A program made the translations under genes and the position numbers. This document shows, one piece after another, positions 18,743 through 29,981 of a DNA stretch of 53,988 nt. Numbering within the stretch: position 1 is the first letter of the stretch; each line of letters opens with the position of its first letter. Under the pieces are notes generated by a model that worked only from the letters and a program-made list of their open reading frames with translations, had not been told where the DNA came from and ran no database searches. The stretch is from Rachicladosporium sp. CCFEE 5018 (lineage: Eukaryota > Ascomycota > Dothideomycetes > Cladosporiales > Cladosporiaceae). The stretch spans positions 882,318 to 936,305 of the forward strand of contig KZ111155.1 of NCBI GenBank assembly GCA_002077045.2. The letters are read 5' to 3'.

Positions 18743-21364
18743 TCAAATCATCCCGGCAAACTCGCTCATCCTCCTCACGAATCCCGGTCTAGGTGCGACG
18801 ACCTCGTGATTGACCTCCTTCTCGACCTCCCAGCTCCTTACTCTTGCATGCCCAAAACTCCTCTCATCATTGACCCGATTAGCGGCAGCTTCAGGTGTGA
18901 CCACAACTCTAATGCTCTTCTTGATGTCCTCCCTGCGTTTCTCCGCCTTCGCCTCACGCCGGCCGCCCAATAAGCCAGTGAAGATGCTGCCTCGCCTGAC
19001 AGGACTACTAGGCTCGTCATCGTCGCTGTCTTGCGGCAAGGCGATCTGGCGTTCGTCAAGCGGACGAGCAGGGGTGGTTGTGTGGACGTACATGGCTGCC
19101 GCGGGCGGGAAGCTGGTCTTGGTAGGCGAGCGTGCTTGGTCGAAAGCTGACTTTGCGGCGTTAGTCCATCCCAAATATGTTCCTGGAGGGGACTTGGCAG
19201 ATGGTGACGAGTGCAGATCAGGCGAGTCGATACTTGCCTTCGCGCGGGGATTGGCATTTGCAGCAGATATGTCCAGCTTCGTGAACGGGTTCGAGAACTT
19301 CGTGCTGTGACCTTTGTCGCTTGATCGCCTTGCACTATTCGTGCTTGATCGTCTCCGAAACCCTGATGCGAGAGGAGGCTCCTGCCCAGCTGGGCGCGTG
19401 AGTAGCTCGGCGTACTTCGCCGCGCCTCGAGTAATGCGAGAGAACAGAGCTTGCTTTGCAGTCAACTCCGAACTACTAGCATTGCTTGGTCGCTGTCGGA
19501 GAATGGGCTCGGTACTGGTACGTGTGGGTGGTGCATGTCGGCGAACAGCAGGAGTCGGCTGGGACGCGAATGGAGGAGTCTCTGCGCGGGCTGGGTTCTG
19601 GTAACTGTCTTCATCGTCGCTGCGGCGAAAGAGCAGTTGGTCGGTACCTCTCGTCGTTACAGGGAAGTACTGCGATACCCTATTGTCGTCGCTGTTGCGC
19701 CGATATGCAGCAAGCTTTCGATCACTGGGAACAGCTGGTGTAAATTTGCTGCGTTGTGGCTCGTACTGTGAAGGAGGCGAAATTGGTATTGTGCCACTCG
19801 TACTTCTGCGCCGGTGATCCACTCGCTTATCTGTTTCCAATCGAGGTAGCGTATACAACTCGTCATCATCTCTGGTACTGCACTGCATCGAAGTGCCACT
19901 TCCGCTCGCTTGGCTCCGTGCGAATGGCGACACGGAAGCGTTGGGACTTGCGTACCGCGCTTGTAGCTGCCCGGTGTTCCGTGACATGGGCTTACCCTGG
20001 AATAAGGCTTGCGGCACCATCTTCATATGCTCGCGCGCATCGACATCATAGCGACCGCTACTCGCTGCCGAAGATGCTGATGGTGCACGATATTGATCTG
20101 CCAGCAGGGTGTTGTATACTCCGGCCAGATGATGGGTAGACATCACGTCCGGCGAACTCGAAGGCGTCTGGACCCCCTGCATGAGGTAGCGATCTTGAGG
20201 CACAGAACGCGAAGCTCGGTATCGAGCACGGCCTCGCTCGTCGCTGACGCTGCCATTATACCCTTCTTTCGAACGGTCTCGTTGTGTGGATTCGGCGTTC
20301 TGCCGATATAGCCTGACCATCTGTCTGGGCGCATTATTGCCAACCTGAAACGAGCCTGTACCTCTGCGACCCACAGGTAGAGCTTCGGCGAAGCCAAATC
20401 CAGGCATGGGCGCAACACTAGCTCTGGGTGATCCAACAGCTCGGTCTCGCCCTTGGGCATCCACCATCGTCAAGGTAGGAAGCTCGGGTGCCCGAACCGA
20501 CTCATGCGGGCTACTAGTGAACATCATCATTGTGTCTCGCAGCAGCACTTCATGAGATCGAGACTTTGTAGGCGACTTGACTGGCACCCTGGCTCGAAGC
20601 TCCTCTGGTAGCAAAGGCTCGGCGCCTGGAGCTTGCAGTACCGCCTTCGCTCTCTCTAGAGAGACCATCCTCAGGTGCTTCTTGAGTACCTCGACAGTAG
20701 CCACGGGCTCAGGTAACAAAGTCGATGGTCTGTGTTCCAGTGGCGGAGGAGATGGCGTGGTCGAGCGACTCACAGTCGGCGAGGGTGTCGCAAGAAGGGG
20801 CTGATAGTATCTTGGCTCGAGCATTGGTGGAGTGGGTGGGTTCTCCACTAGCTGAGGTGTGCTTGCACTGTATGCGATAGGTCTGAGAAGCTCAAGTGGC
20901 AAAGGCGGTACTGGCTCATCTGCAAAGTCAGAGGCAGACCAGATAGGCGACTCGGCCATCCATTGGCTTGCTGTGCGACTATACACACTCGATGTCCTCC
21001 TCTGGAGGGCAGGTGAAGCATTCCTAGAAGACTTCCCAGGGCTTCCGCTATATGATGAGCGCCTTCGTTTCGGCTTCAAAGGTATGGGAGGAAGTGGCTT
21101 CAGCGGGTCAACACGCGGCGTGCGCTTAATAAATTCCTGGAGAGGTGGTACAGATTGCTCCATGCCAATAAGCGAAGCCTTTGAGGAGCTCGCCGATGCT
21201 AGCGCTGGCCGCTTGGGGTTGTCGTATGGGCCAAGCGAGCTTCTCGAGTAAGCTGCTTTGAGCACCGGGGCTCGCTTCGGCGGTCTGGTGGGCTGCGGCT
21301 CCAGCGGAACCTGCCAGCCTACCGTCTCGGCGTAGCCAGTGACTGGTCTTGGGTCGACGAACAT
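18743..21364 (-). CDS. Large Ser/Pro-rich disordered protein of unknown function, copy B
   Basis: This is the counterpart of 4808-7432, with 873 residues from the shared start MFVDPRPVTGY. An ATG 24 bp further upstream (21388) is in frame only in this copy and is not preferred. The N-terminal 360 residues and the C-terminal 150 are close to copy A. The middle differs at many positions, for example around the shared anchors RASRSVPQDR and NTLLADQ. The frame stays open throughout, so constraint on coding is present, but the middle is evolving fast. Confidence 0.8.
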   Translation of the reverse strand: MFVDPRPVTGYAETVGWQVPLEPQPTRPPKRAPVLKAAYSRSSLGPYDNPKRPALASASSSKASLIGMEQSVPPLQEFIKRTPRVDPLKPLPPIPLKPKRRRSSYSGSPGKSSRNASPALQRRTSSVYSRTASQWMAESPIWSASDFADEPVPPLPLELLRPIAYSASTPQLVENPPTPPMLEPRYYQPLLATPSPTVSRSTTPSPPPLEHRPSTLLPEPVATVEVLKKHLRMVSLERAKAVLQAPGAEPLLPEELRARVPVKSPTKSRSHEVLLRDTMMMFTSSPHESVRAPELPTLTMVDAQGRDRAVGSPRASVAPMPGFGFAEALPVGRRGTGSFQVGNNAPRQMVRLYRQNAESTQRDRSKEGYNGSVSDERGRARYRASRSVPQDRYLMQGVQTPSSSPDVMSTHHLAGVYNTLLADQYRAPSASSAASSGRYDVDAREHMKMVPQALFQGKPMSRNTGQLQARYASPNASVSPFARSQASGSGTSMQCSTRDDDELYTLPRLETDKRVDHRRRSTSGTIPISPPSQYEPQRSKFTPAVPSDRKLAAYRRNSDDNRVSQYFPVTTRGTDQLLFRRSDDEDSYQNPARAETPPFASQPTPAVRRHAPPTRTSTEPILRQRPSNASSSELTAKQALFSRITRGAAKYAELLTRPAGQEPPLASGFRRRSSTNSARRSSDKGHSTKFSNPFTKLDISAANANPRAKASIDSPDLHSSPSAKSPPGTYLGWTNAAKSAFDQARSPTKTSFPPAAAMYVHTTTPARPLDERQIALPQDSDDDEPSSPVRRGSIFTGLLGGRREAKAEKRREDIKKSIRVVVTPEAAANRVNDERSFGHARVRSWEVEKEVNHEVVAPRPGFVRRMSEFAGMI

Positions 21365-21651
21365 GGTGAGTGTAGTGGACTGAAACATGTGGCGTAAGCT
21401 AGCTGTCGCGAGGAGAGGACATTCGAAGACAAAGGCACCGTTCTCGAGGCGGTCGGAAAAGTCGAGGCAGCATGTTAGAAGTGAATAATGAACGAAAGTG
21501 AAAACAAAGAAGAGAGCTTCGCATGTCCAGATCCGTCAACGCCTTGATATTCCCAAATAGCTGAAGGCCTCCATGCCGAGGCCATGTGCAGTAAGTACTT
21601 GAAGATCTGGGCGATGGTGCCAGCCCACCGCCCGCATTCCTCATGACACGG

Positions 21652-22085
21652 CTAGACAGCTGCGACTTGCACGTTCAACTGCGCAGCTACAGCCCCATCT
21701 TCAACAGCAGTCGCTCCAGACTTCTCGAGCTCTTCAGCTCCGGGAGTCTGCGGGATGTCGACCATGACCGCCGGGTCACTCTTCCTCTCTTTGAGCAATG
21801 CATCGCGTTTCTAAGTCGTTGTTAGTATATTGTGACCGGGCTGCTGCTGCGTGCTAATGCATCAAAGTTCTTTGAAGTGGGATGGTGATGGATTACCTCG
21901 ACATCCTCTGGACTCATATCCCTCAGTAAGTCATCGCGTGACGTCCTCCGCATCGCCTTCACCTTGTCAGGTGATACAGGCGTGCTCTCAAGCTCCACAG
22001 GCTCCGTATTGATAGACGCCGAAGTCAACGTCAATATGGGTCGCTCAGTAGTGACAGGCGAGACGAGCTCGTCAGCTGTAGACAT
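21652..22085 (-). CDS. 115-residue unknown protein with one intron, copy B
   Basis: This is the counterpart of 7720-8154. Exon 1 is 22085-21897 and exon 2 is 21810-21652. The protein length is the same, with few changes (Thr for Ser in LTSAS, Asp for Glu in MSPEDVE, and three in the C-terminal part). The 86-bp intron (GTAATC donor, TACTAAC branch, TTAG acceptor) is unrelated in sequence to that of copy A. The sharp contrast between conserved exons and a free intron is the best evidence that this small gene is real. Confidence 0.75.
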
Positions 22086-22477
22086 CGTGAGATACGTTGC
22101 TTCGCAGGAAGTTGTAGAACACCAAGAATGTGCGTGTAGGTATATATGTTGGCTGAGTGGTGTTTCTGCGACTGACGACTCTGGAACGATGACAGGAGTT
22201 GGCACGAGATAATCAAGGTCCTGAGGAAAAGATATGTGCACAGCCTCGCTAAACGTGAGGTAAGCTTGCAGTGCTCGAGCGCCAAAGCTGAGGTTGCATT
22301 CAAGCTGAAACACTGTGCCGCGGTCGACTCGGCTGTTACCGTTTGAAGAACTGTTATATGTCGTCGATGATAATCGCAAGAACTGATAGGATATTGGTGT
22401 TTCAAAGCTGCCGTGCTATATTCCTCGCACTATATACGCTATACATCACACTCTAGATTACGCGTGTGCTTCGGATA
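22086..22477. other. Intergenic region, copy B, holding the identity switch point
   Basis: This corresponds to 8155-8546. The last difference before the near-identical block is at 22345 (G, against A at 8414). No gene was recognised. Confidence 0.6.
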
Positions 22478-25154
22478 TCAAGCATACTTCTCGCCCTTCG
22501 CATCTTCCTCCTCCACCACCTTGGCCTCAGGCCGCTGCGCAGGCTGCTCCTCCTGTATGTTCTGCAGCACACTCTGCAGCGCACTCGTCAGGTCAATGTG
22601 GAAGAACGGCCTGTTCAGTCCTTGCACAGGCTTCAGGTCAGCCTTATACTTGCCCTTGGTGTACGTATTGCTCTTATTGAGTTCGGCCTGGAAGCTGCCA
22701 CGATCACTGCTTGATGTCTCGCCCGTGAGATCGCCATGCTGCACTTGGATCTCATGCGGTTGCTGGCGTCCAGCTTCGACGTCAGGCTGGCTTCGACGAC
22801 GATTGAACTCTTGCTCAGCGAGATGTGCGGCAGAGCTGTCACCGCCCATGCTGGCCACGCTGAAGATTGGCTTCCAGCTGTGGAACTCGCCGTCGCCTGC
22901 TGGTGTTGGATAACCGAAGCCACCTGATACGAGACCGCGCTTGGTCCAACGATTATTGATGCACGCGAAATGCCATTGGACGGTCTCCGGCGATGTGTAG
23001 CGATCGAGCTGGTTGCGGACATCGATGAGATTCTGGACTGACGTCACGTCGATGTTATTGATCGACGAAAAGTCCAGGATGATGGCTTTCAGTGTAGGCT
23101 TATGGGAGTTAACGATCGCAGGCTTGCCACGTCGTGGACCGGGATCATTCCAGGGTCGATCGCCGAGGCGACCGTAGCTGTTAGCATTCGTTCGGCGGGT
23201 CGCCTTGAAGATGACGTTGATCAGGTGATCGGTGTAGTGATTGGCGTTCGGGTAGTTGAAGCCTTCCGAAAAGCGGTAGATAAACACGCCCGGGTAAGGA
23301 TGCTCAATGTCGAGGCCCGGGTTTGTACCATCCTCGTGATCAATAGGGATCCAGACGTTTCGTGTCGACTTGTCCGGGTCGTTATTGGGTCTTGGCTGGT
23401 TGGAGTTCTTGGTCTCGTTCTGCGGGAGATCGCCAACGACCGAATGTATCTGTACACGGCCAAGGAAGCGGCCCTTTGCCTTGAACGTACGGAATACGAA
23501 GACGGCGAATGACGATGCGACGGTGACGTAGATGCCGATCTCGATCGAGGTGAAGACTGTGACAATCACACCAGCGAAGAAGATAATGACCTCGAGAGGC
23601 GAGATTTTCCAGAACTGGTAAACAGTGTTTGGCGGGGTAATCAGGTCGCCGACGGCGTGAATGATGACCGCGGACAGCGCAGCTTGCGGGATGTAGAAGA
23701 ACACCACTGGCAAGGCGTAGAGCGCGAGCAGCACGATCACGGCAGTGATCACACCAGCAAAGGGTGTGCGGACTCCAGCCTTCGCCTTGATGGCAGTCCG
23801 AGAGAACGAGCCGGTTGCAGGGTAGCCGCCAAGGAAAGGTCCGAGGATGTTGGTTACACCAATGGCAATCATCTCTTGGGAAGGGTCGATCGTGTAGTTG
23901 TTCACACGTCCGAATGACTTTGCGATCGAGATGTGCTCAATCAGTAGCACAATCACCGACGCCGGAATCTCGCTAGTGAACAAGCCGATGATGTTGGAGT
24001 TGAGCACTGGAGCACCAGCATGTTGGAACCCTCGAGGAACGGGACCCAGGACCTTCCAGTACGCCTTATTGACAGCGGTTGCTGTCTTTGCCGAGTGACT
24101 GTTGTTGCCGATATGTCTGACGGTCGCCCAGCTGATCAGGGTGTATAGGAGGATTACAAACACGGTTCGCAAGGTGTTGAGGAAGAAAAAGAGCTTGCGA
24201 TGCTGCGGCATACGCTTAGCCAGCGTGTTGAACATGAAGCGTATGCCATAGAGCATGAACAGAGCTGTCAAGCCGAGCGCCGCATCCTTGTGTGTCCGAC
24301 CCAGGTGCTTCAAGACATGGACAACGACCAAGTATGTCGAGTCACGGCTATTGACCCCGGTGATGCCCATCAGGTTGACTGTCTGTCCAACTGCGATGTT
24401 GATTGCTGAGCCAGTCATGAACGCCGAGATTGACGTGAGTGAGATGAAATCGACGAGCCATCCGAAGCGGAGCAGGCCAAGTCCAGTCACGATTGAGCCG
24501 ACAAGCACTGATAGCGCTGATGCAATGACGTGTCCTGGCACTGATGGATCTTTGGCTTGTGCGGAAAGTACGATATTGCCGACAATGGTCGACATGACTG
24601 CGACGGGCTGCGATGGTCGTCAGTGATAACGTGCTTGTAGCGTGCACCCATGGAACTACTTACGCCGATAGTGATATCTTTCGATGTTGCGAAGAACCAG
24701 TAGATGAGCACACCCATGAATGACGAGTACAGCCCGTACTCAACTGGCAGCTGAGCAAGTTGAGCGTATGCCATACCTTGTGGCACCACGACCGCGCCGA
24801 TGGTAATGCCTATGTGTTGTCAGCGCGCCGTAGACTTGACTTCGTATATCCAACACACTCACCAGCAATGAGATCTCCGATGAGCCATTGCACGTTGTAA
24901 TTCAGGATCCAGTGCGTGAATGGAAATAGGTGGTACAGGTAATGTGTGACATCTTTCCCGGTAGGCGTGACCGATCGCAGCCATTCCGCCGCAGTAGGTT
25001 CATTCTCGACGTAACTGTCGGCGCTGTCGATGGTGAATGTAGACTCTCCTCGAGTGAGTTTTCCGGCGCCAGTCTCGTCGCGGTATTCAAGCTTGATGCC
25101 GAGCACCTTGGCCAGACTGTGGCCAATCTTAGTGCTGGTGCTTGGAGCCGCCAT
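22478..25154 (-). CDS. SulP (SLC26) sulfate permease with STAS domain, copy B
   Basis: This is the counterpart of 8547-11223, with exons 25154-24863, 24809-24664 and 24607-22478 (855 residues). Only two amino-acid differences from copy A were seen: Thr for Ala in PPNTVYQFWK and Asn for Asp in IVNSHKP. Unlike the other split genes of the unit, its introns are identical to those of copy A, which fits recent homogenisation of this block. The function is as for copy A: sulfate uptake at the plasma membrane with a cytoplasmic STAS domain. Confidence 0.92.
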
Positions 25155-26695
25155 GCTGCAGAGGTGTAGCAAGTCGCGAAAATAACCCGAAAATCTAACG
25201 GAAGACGTCGACAGTCCTATATAGCAAACGTGGGCGGAGATGCAAGGTTCGGGCGGGTGAGAAGGGTGCGCCGCAGTAGGGCCAGGCGATCGAGGATTGA
25301 TGGACTAGCACTGCACAGATCGCTGCAGGGGAGCTAAGAAATGCAATAAGCCCCAGACAGGCTCGGTAGGCGACAGTGGCGTGCGGATCTGGCCAGTAGT
25401 CGACCTCGGGGAGTGACAAGAGCGCCTCGCAGCCGAACAAGCAAAGGCTGCACAGTGCTGGGCTGGTGAGAGAATATGTCGCGTGCTCGGCGCGAGTATG
25501 GCACAATCACAGCCGTCAGTGGGGGTGTACCAGAGAAGGCTGTGGGATCAAGGACGTTGATTAGCGAGAGAGACACTATGAGTTTGGCGTTTTCCGGTAG
25601 AGGCTCGTGGTGGAGTCGTGAGTTCCAATGACCTGGAAGCCGGGATGGTTTTAATGAGGAATTAAGAAAAGTCTGTCAGAGGCACAACTCTTCGGTCGCT
25701 ACATGAGAACTAAGGAATCTACTACCGGTACTGCTGCCATGTGCGTTGTGACGTGTGCAAAATTGCTCGCGACGTGTGGAGCCCCCAAGGTTCGGATGAG
25801 GTTGCTATGATGGCGTGCTTTCATAACGTCCTAATGCGGCTAGCGCTCATGATGCCATAGGCAGGGCGACATGGCCACGGACACACTCGCCGACATGATG
25901 CAAATCTGACAGACTGCAGACCTGCCATTCGATGTCTGTGAGCCGTACTGGTGTGCAGTCGACGTTGTGAGCAAGGCGCCTTGCGGAAGATACAGCTGGT
26001 CATCGATCTCGCGACGCGCGCTTGCCTCAGGAAAGACTTGGAAACCTGAGCTTGTGGACTGCGGGCGATCGACGCTACAGGGCCGTGGCAACAAGTACCG
26101 TAGACAGCGCTTCGGTCTCGCGGTACTGTAGAGTTAATATCCAGCAGCAGCGCCAATGGTCCCGCACGCTGTGCGCTCTGGTGCACTACTTGCTTGGCTC
26201 TGATGCCCAGCTGAGCTCCAGCTTCCAGTGTTCCGCACCCTAATCATCTTCGTCTCCATGCTCTGGCACTGTGTTGGTGATACTAACACATTGCATCGCC
26301 GGAAAATGACTGCAATGTCATTGATGATAGTTCGCGGGGGTTACTGTCTCAATGTTGGAACGCCAGCAGCGATCTCGATGTCGTCGCGAAGGGCATTCAT
26401 TGAGATCACATAGCCTGAGAGAGCTTGGTACTAGCAGTAATATGTGCAGCATCACTAGCACTGTGCAGCACTGGCAAGCCGGCAGCGTTCTGTGCTAAAA
26501 GCTAGTGATGAGGTGCGGTCGAATTAATGCTTGTGGCGCGACTTCCTTCAATATCAGTATGGTGAATACCGCATAGATCACTGAATGCCGGGCTGTCCAG
26601 GGTTAGGGTATGTGCATGACACGCGACTTCACATCCACCTCGCGTCAACGACCACTCTCACTGGCGGATCCAGCAGCCCTTGATATGACTTGAGC
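25155..26695. other. Divergent promoter region between SulP and Bub2-like genes, copy B
   Basis: This corresponds to 11224-12764 and I noticed no differences. It contains the TATA-like element (25217-25224) and the telobox-like motif (26599-26608). No additional gene was recognised. Confidence 0.6.
26599..26608 (+). promoter_or_regulatory. Telobox-like AGGGTTAGGG, copy B
   Basis: The same motif at the same distance from the Bub2-like start codon as in copy A. The role is inferred only. Confidence 0.35.
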
Positions 26696-27721
26696 ATGGC
26701 CTCCGTCGACGCGGTTCTGGCTCAAGGCCCACCAGTTCACTCCCTCGCTGCCGGGCTCTCCGCCCTCCGCTCGTCAGTCCTCCACTCAGGTGTCCCCAGC
26801 ACGTCAGATGGAACGTCTGACTCTCGCATCTACATCTGGCTCACCCTTCTGAATGCCACTCCTCTCCGTACAGATGCCTATCTCGATCTCGTACGCCAAG
26901 GTGCTTCTCCCGCCTATGCGAAGATCCGCAACGACACGTTCCGCACGCTCACGACAGATCCGTTATATCGAAGAAAGGTCACCGAGAACAGCCTCACGCG
27001 CGTGCTGAATGCCGTAGCATGGAAGCTCCACGACGCGAATGAGGCCAGGGTGAATGGATGGATGAGCCCGCCTACGCTTGGGGTGCCGAGGAGTTTGGCA
27101 GATGCTGGAGAGTGGCATTCGCCGGCTAGCGGTGGCACGAGCAGACACACGAGGGGCTCGGTAACGGGGACAGAAGGATCTGAGGCGGGGGATGCAGGAG
27201 CCGGAGGTGGTGTCGGCTATGTGCAGGGCATGAACGTCATGGCTGCGCCGTTCATGTACGTTGCCAAGAGTGAGGCAGAAGCATTCGCCGGATTCGAAAA
27301 GTTCATCACATTTGAGTGTCCGGCGTATGTGAGAGGCAGTATGGAGGGTGTACACAAGGGTCTTGCGCTTGTCGATCGGCTGCTGGAGCTACTTGACCCA
27401 CAATTATCGGCGCATCTGCTCAGCAAGGGCATGAAAGCGGAGATCTATGGTTTCGCGAGCGTACTGACTATGTGCGCTTGTACGCCACCACTACCGGAGG
27501 TGCTGTTGCTCTGGGACTTCTTGTTTGCGTACGGGTCGCATCTGAACTTGCTGTGCATCGTCGCGCAGCTGGTCATGGTGAGGGATCAGCTCCTGAGCAG
27601 TGCTAGTCCGAAGCCGAATTTCACACCGCTGCGGGCGAAGAAGGTGATCGAGTACACCGTGGACTTTGCGCGAAGGGTACCTGACGATCTTTACCGCGAG
27701 ATGCTGGCGCACGCAAAGTGA
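26696..27721 (+). CDS. BUB2: TBC-domain GTPase-activating protein, Bub2/cdc16 type, copy B
   Basis: This is the counterpart of 12765-13790, with 341 residues, the same catalytic Arg83 and Gln177 and the same Gly/Ser-rich insert. Three nucleotide differences lie near the 3' end, of which one changes an amino acid (Ala for Thr in LLSSASPK). This copy has intact downstream sequence, so its 3' flank is real, whereas copy A is cut by the contig end 49 bp after the stop. Confidence 0.88.
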   Translation: MASVDAVLAQGPPVHSLAAGLSALRSSVLHSGVPSTSDGTSDSRIYIWLTLLNATPLRTDAYLDLVRQGASPAYAKIRNDTFRTLTTDPLYRRKVTENSLTRVLNAVAWKLHDANEARVNGWMSPPTLGVPRSLADAGEWHSPASGGTSRHTRGSVTGTEGSEAGDAGAGGGVGYVQGMNVMAAPFMYVAKSEAEAFAGFEKFITFECPAYVRGSMEGVHKGLALVDRLLELLDPQLSAHLLSKGMKAEIYGFASVLTMCACTPPLPEVLLLWDFLFAYGSHLNLLCIVAQLVMVRDQLLSSASPKPNFTPLRAKKVIEYTVDFARRVPDDLYREMLAHAK

Positions 27722-28727
27722 GATGGATGATGTCTGTCCACACCTTCACACGGTCATGTCGACGTGTTGAGCAGGATGGGAATTCTCAGTGTACGACACC
27801 GTCACACGCGATCTCACCTCGCACATATTGGCAGTCGACTATCAAATCGCTAAATGGGCGCAGCTCGTCTCCAAACTAGGCTGTGTTTCCACGCAAAACT
27901 CTCAGGCCAGATCGACTAGTCGCCGCCGTCACGAATGAACTTGCTACAAGACCATGAGGCATGTCTAGGACGCTCCTTCCTCACGAGCCTTCCCTCCTGC
28001 GTGCCTTCCCGACCACGCCCGACCTCGTCGCCACTACTTGACTGGCTCGCTTGCACCGCGAGCTAGCGGCTGTCGAGTTCTCTATTCTGACGTTGCCACG
28101 GTCGCCTGAACGTCACAGGCTGTCAGGAGTGTATGTGCGCAGGCTGCACGGTGTCCATCGTTCTTTCCCAGTTTCAAGGCACACACAAGCCCTTACAATC
28201 TGGACAGATTACACAATATCCACGGCCTAGCTGAGGCGAGTAGCGACACCGTACTAGGGGATTCTCTGGGCTTGAGAGCTCACCATGCATTCCACCAAGA
28301 GCAGCAAGGTCTTTGCGCGGCACTCGAGGTACCATACGCATGCTGACCTCCCTCCCGGCGCAGTACAGCTAGCATGTTGAGCTCAATGAACACCACGAAG
28401 GAACGAAGTCTACCATGATCGAAAGACACGAGAGAACGACCAGATGCTGTAGCTTAGTAGTAATAAATTTCGCACGAGTATGAAGCCGGGATCTCACAGC
28501 GTTGGGTGGCAAACAGGATCAAATAGTGATACTCGATTCTGTCTCTCTCCTATCCCGGTCTTGTATCTGTAGCCCAATTGATCTTGATCGAGATCAAGCT
28601 CCGTCATGTTTCTACCCTAGTACGCCACGTTTGAAGCACGTGAAAGTCGCCCCGCAGGCATGAACACCTCACTCTCACCTCACATCCCATCAACGTCCTA
28701 CCTTACCCTTTAGCCATCTACTTCGCC
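27722..28727. other. Intergenic region, no gene seen
   Basis: About 1 kb without a credible coding frame. It holds an imperfect inverted repeat, CTTGAT-CGAG-ATCAAG (28583-28598), and an E-box CACGTG (28637-28642), both within 150 bp of the DUF1776 start, and a pyrimidine-rich leader just before that gene. No tRNA-like structure was recognised. Confidence 0.55.
28637..28642. promoter_or_regulatory. E-box CACGTG upstream of DUF1776 gene
   Basis: A palindromic CACGTG about 85 bp before the start codon. Such sites bind bHLH or Cbf1-like factors in fungi. A six-base motif alone is weak evidence. Confidence 0.25.
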
Positions 28728-29981
28728 ATGTCCGACGCTCAACACTTCTTCGACCTCGCCCGCTCCCAATTCAACTCCCTCACGACAGACATAGAACACC
28801 ACTTCGACCTTGTCGCCTCCCAGCTCCGCCAATATCTCCCCTCCGAGACCGCCTCTTTCATCCGCGCCCCGCCGCCACCGCGGCTCCCCCCTCCAACAAC
28901 ACTCCAGCTCCTCACACGATGGGTGGACAAGCATCGCGCCGTCAGCGCCGCTATAGCTGCCTTCGCGCTGACTGGTAGTGTGAGCGCGGCGCTTTACGTG
29001 CAGCAACGACGGAGTCACAGGAAGCGACGGGCGAGGAAGAGTCCCAGTGGCGCGAGGACGGATGTTGTGGTCCTAGCGGGCGCGACGGGGAGTCCACTTG
29101 CTTCTGCCCTTGCGGTGGATCTGGAGCGGAGAGGGTTCGTGGTGTACGTGCTTGTCGGGTCTACGGAGGAAGAAGGGTACATTCGCAGCTTGTCGAGAGC
29201 GGATCTTTTACCGTTGCCGGTGGCGTTGGGGGATAGCTATCAGGCTCAGGAGCAGATCGCGAGGTTTCGGGGGTTGCTGGAGCGGGAGCATGTGGCTTTT
29301 GAGGGCGCGCTGCCACATCATCTGGACTTTAGGGGGTTGGTGCTCGTACCTGATACTGGAAGCTGTGTAGCTGAGCACATTGCGGATATTGGAAGTGAAG
29401 AGTGGAACGATGTATTGAATGCGAAGGTGCTGAATACTGTTGCTACGACGCAGCTGTTCCTGCCTGCACTTATAGCGCAGAAAGCGAAGGTACTGCTGCT
29501 CACGCCGGTCATCACGCCTGCACTATCGCCCCCCGGACACGCAGTGGAGAACACAATACATGCGGCTCTCAGCGCCTTCGCTGCGACGCTTTCAGCTGAG
29601 ATGGTGGAGCAGGGAACTGGAGTGGGCGTCACGCACTTCAAGCTGGGCAACATTGACATTCCCTCCGTCACTGCGAAACAACGACGCGACGGTCAGGTCG
29701 CCCCGAGACTACGTGCAACGCCGCTGCGGAGGCTGAACGATGCCGTGTTTGACGCGCTCACGACTTCGCGACCCTCGAGGACATGGCGAGTCGGGCGAGG
29801 CAGCTTGGCGTACGACTTCATTGGTGCCGTGGCACCCGCAGGCGTTGTAGGATGGATGCTGAGTCTCGGGAGGGGAAACCACGAGGATGCGGGCTTTGCG
29901 TCGGACAGGATGGGGAGCAGTCAGGGGAGCTTGACGTGGGAGAAGATCGAGGGCGAGGGCTCGGAACGAGCGTCGCCTTAA
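28728..29981 (+). CDS. DUF1776 SDR-like membrane-associated protein
   Basis: This is a fungal DUF1776 family protein (related to yeast Tda5) of unknown biochemical role. The single exon encodes 417 residues. The N-terminal region is amphipathic (residues 1-65). A probable membrane segment follows at about 71-92 (AAIAAFALTGSVSAALYV), then a basic stretch (RRSHRKRRARK). A Rossmann-like domain starts at about 112 (DVVVLAGATGSPLASALA). The fold resembles short-chain dehydrogenases. The usual Tyr-x-x-x-Lys pair is not visible at the expected place (HAVENTIHAALSAFAATL) and the Gly motif is altered, so it may not be an active oxidoreductase. The ATG is in good context and begins the conserved N-terminus. 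Confidence 0.85.
   Translation: MSDAQHFFDLARSQFNSLTTDIEHHFDLVASQLRQYLPSETASFIRAPPPPRLPPPTTLQLLTRWVDKHRAVSAAIAAFALTGSVSAALYVQQRRSHRKRRARKSPSGARTDVVVLAGATGSPLASALAVDLERRGFVVYVLVGSTEEEGYIRSLSRADLLPLPVALGDSYQAQEQIARFRGLLEREHVAFEGALPHHLDFRGLVLVPDTGSCVAEHIADIGSEEWNDVLNAKVLNTVATTQLFLPALIAQKAKVLLLTPVITPALSPPGHAVENTIHAALSAFAATLSAEMVEQGTGVGVTHFKLGNIDIPSVTAKQRRDGQVAPRLRATPLRRLNDAVFDALTTSRPSRTWRVGRGSLAYDFIGAVAPAGVVGWMLSLGRGNHEDAGFASDRMGSSQGSLTWEKIEGEGSERASP

Larger units (their letters stand above)
13940..27770 (+). repeat. Copy B of the 13.8-kb duplicated unit
   Basis: This is the second copy of positions 1-13839. It is continuous with the unique sequence after 27770, so it is the copy with real flanking context on its right side. 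All eight genes are present. The one visible lesion compared with copy A is a nonsense codon at 16548-16550 in the small secreted glycoprotein gene. Confidence 0.95.

Noticed and set aside
1..27770. Repeat-induced point mutation (RIP) as the cause of differences between the copies
   Set aside because: Coding frames are intact but for one T-to-A nonsense change, which is not a C-to-T product. The differences in ATP3 are all synonymous and in both directions, and a 5.4-kb block is nearly identical.
1..27770. Transposon or segmental mobile element carrying the eight genes
   Set aside because: No terminal repeats, target-site duplications, transposase or reverse transcriptase. The genes are ordinary host genes.
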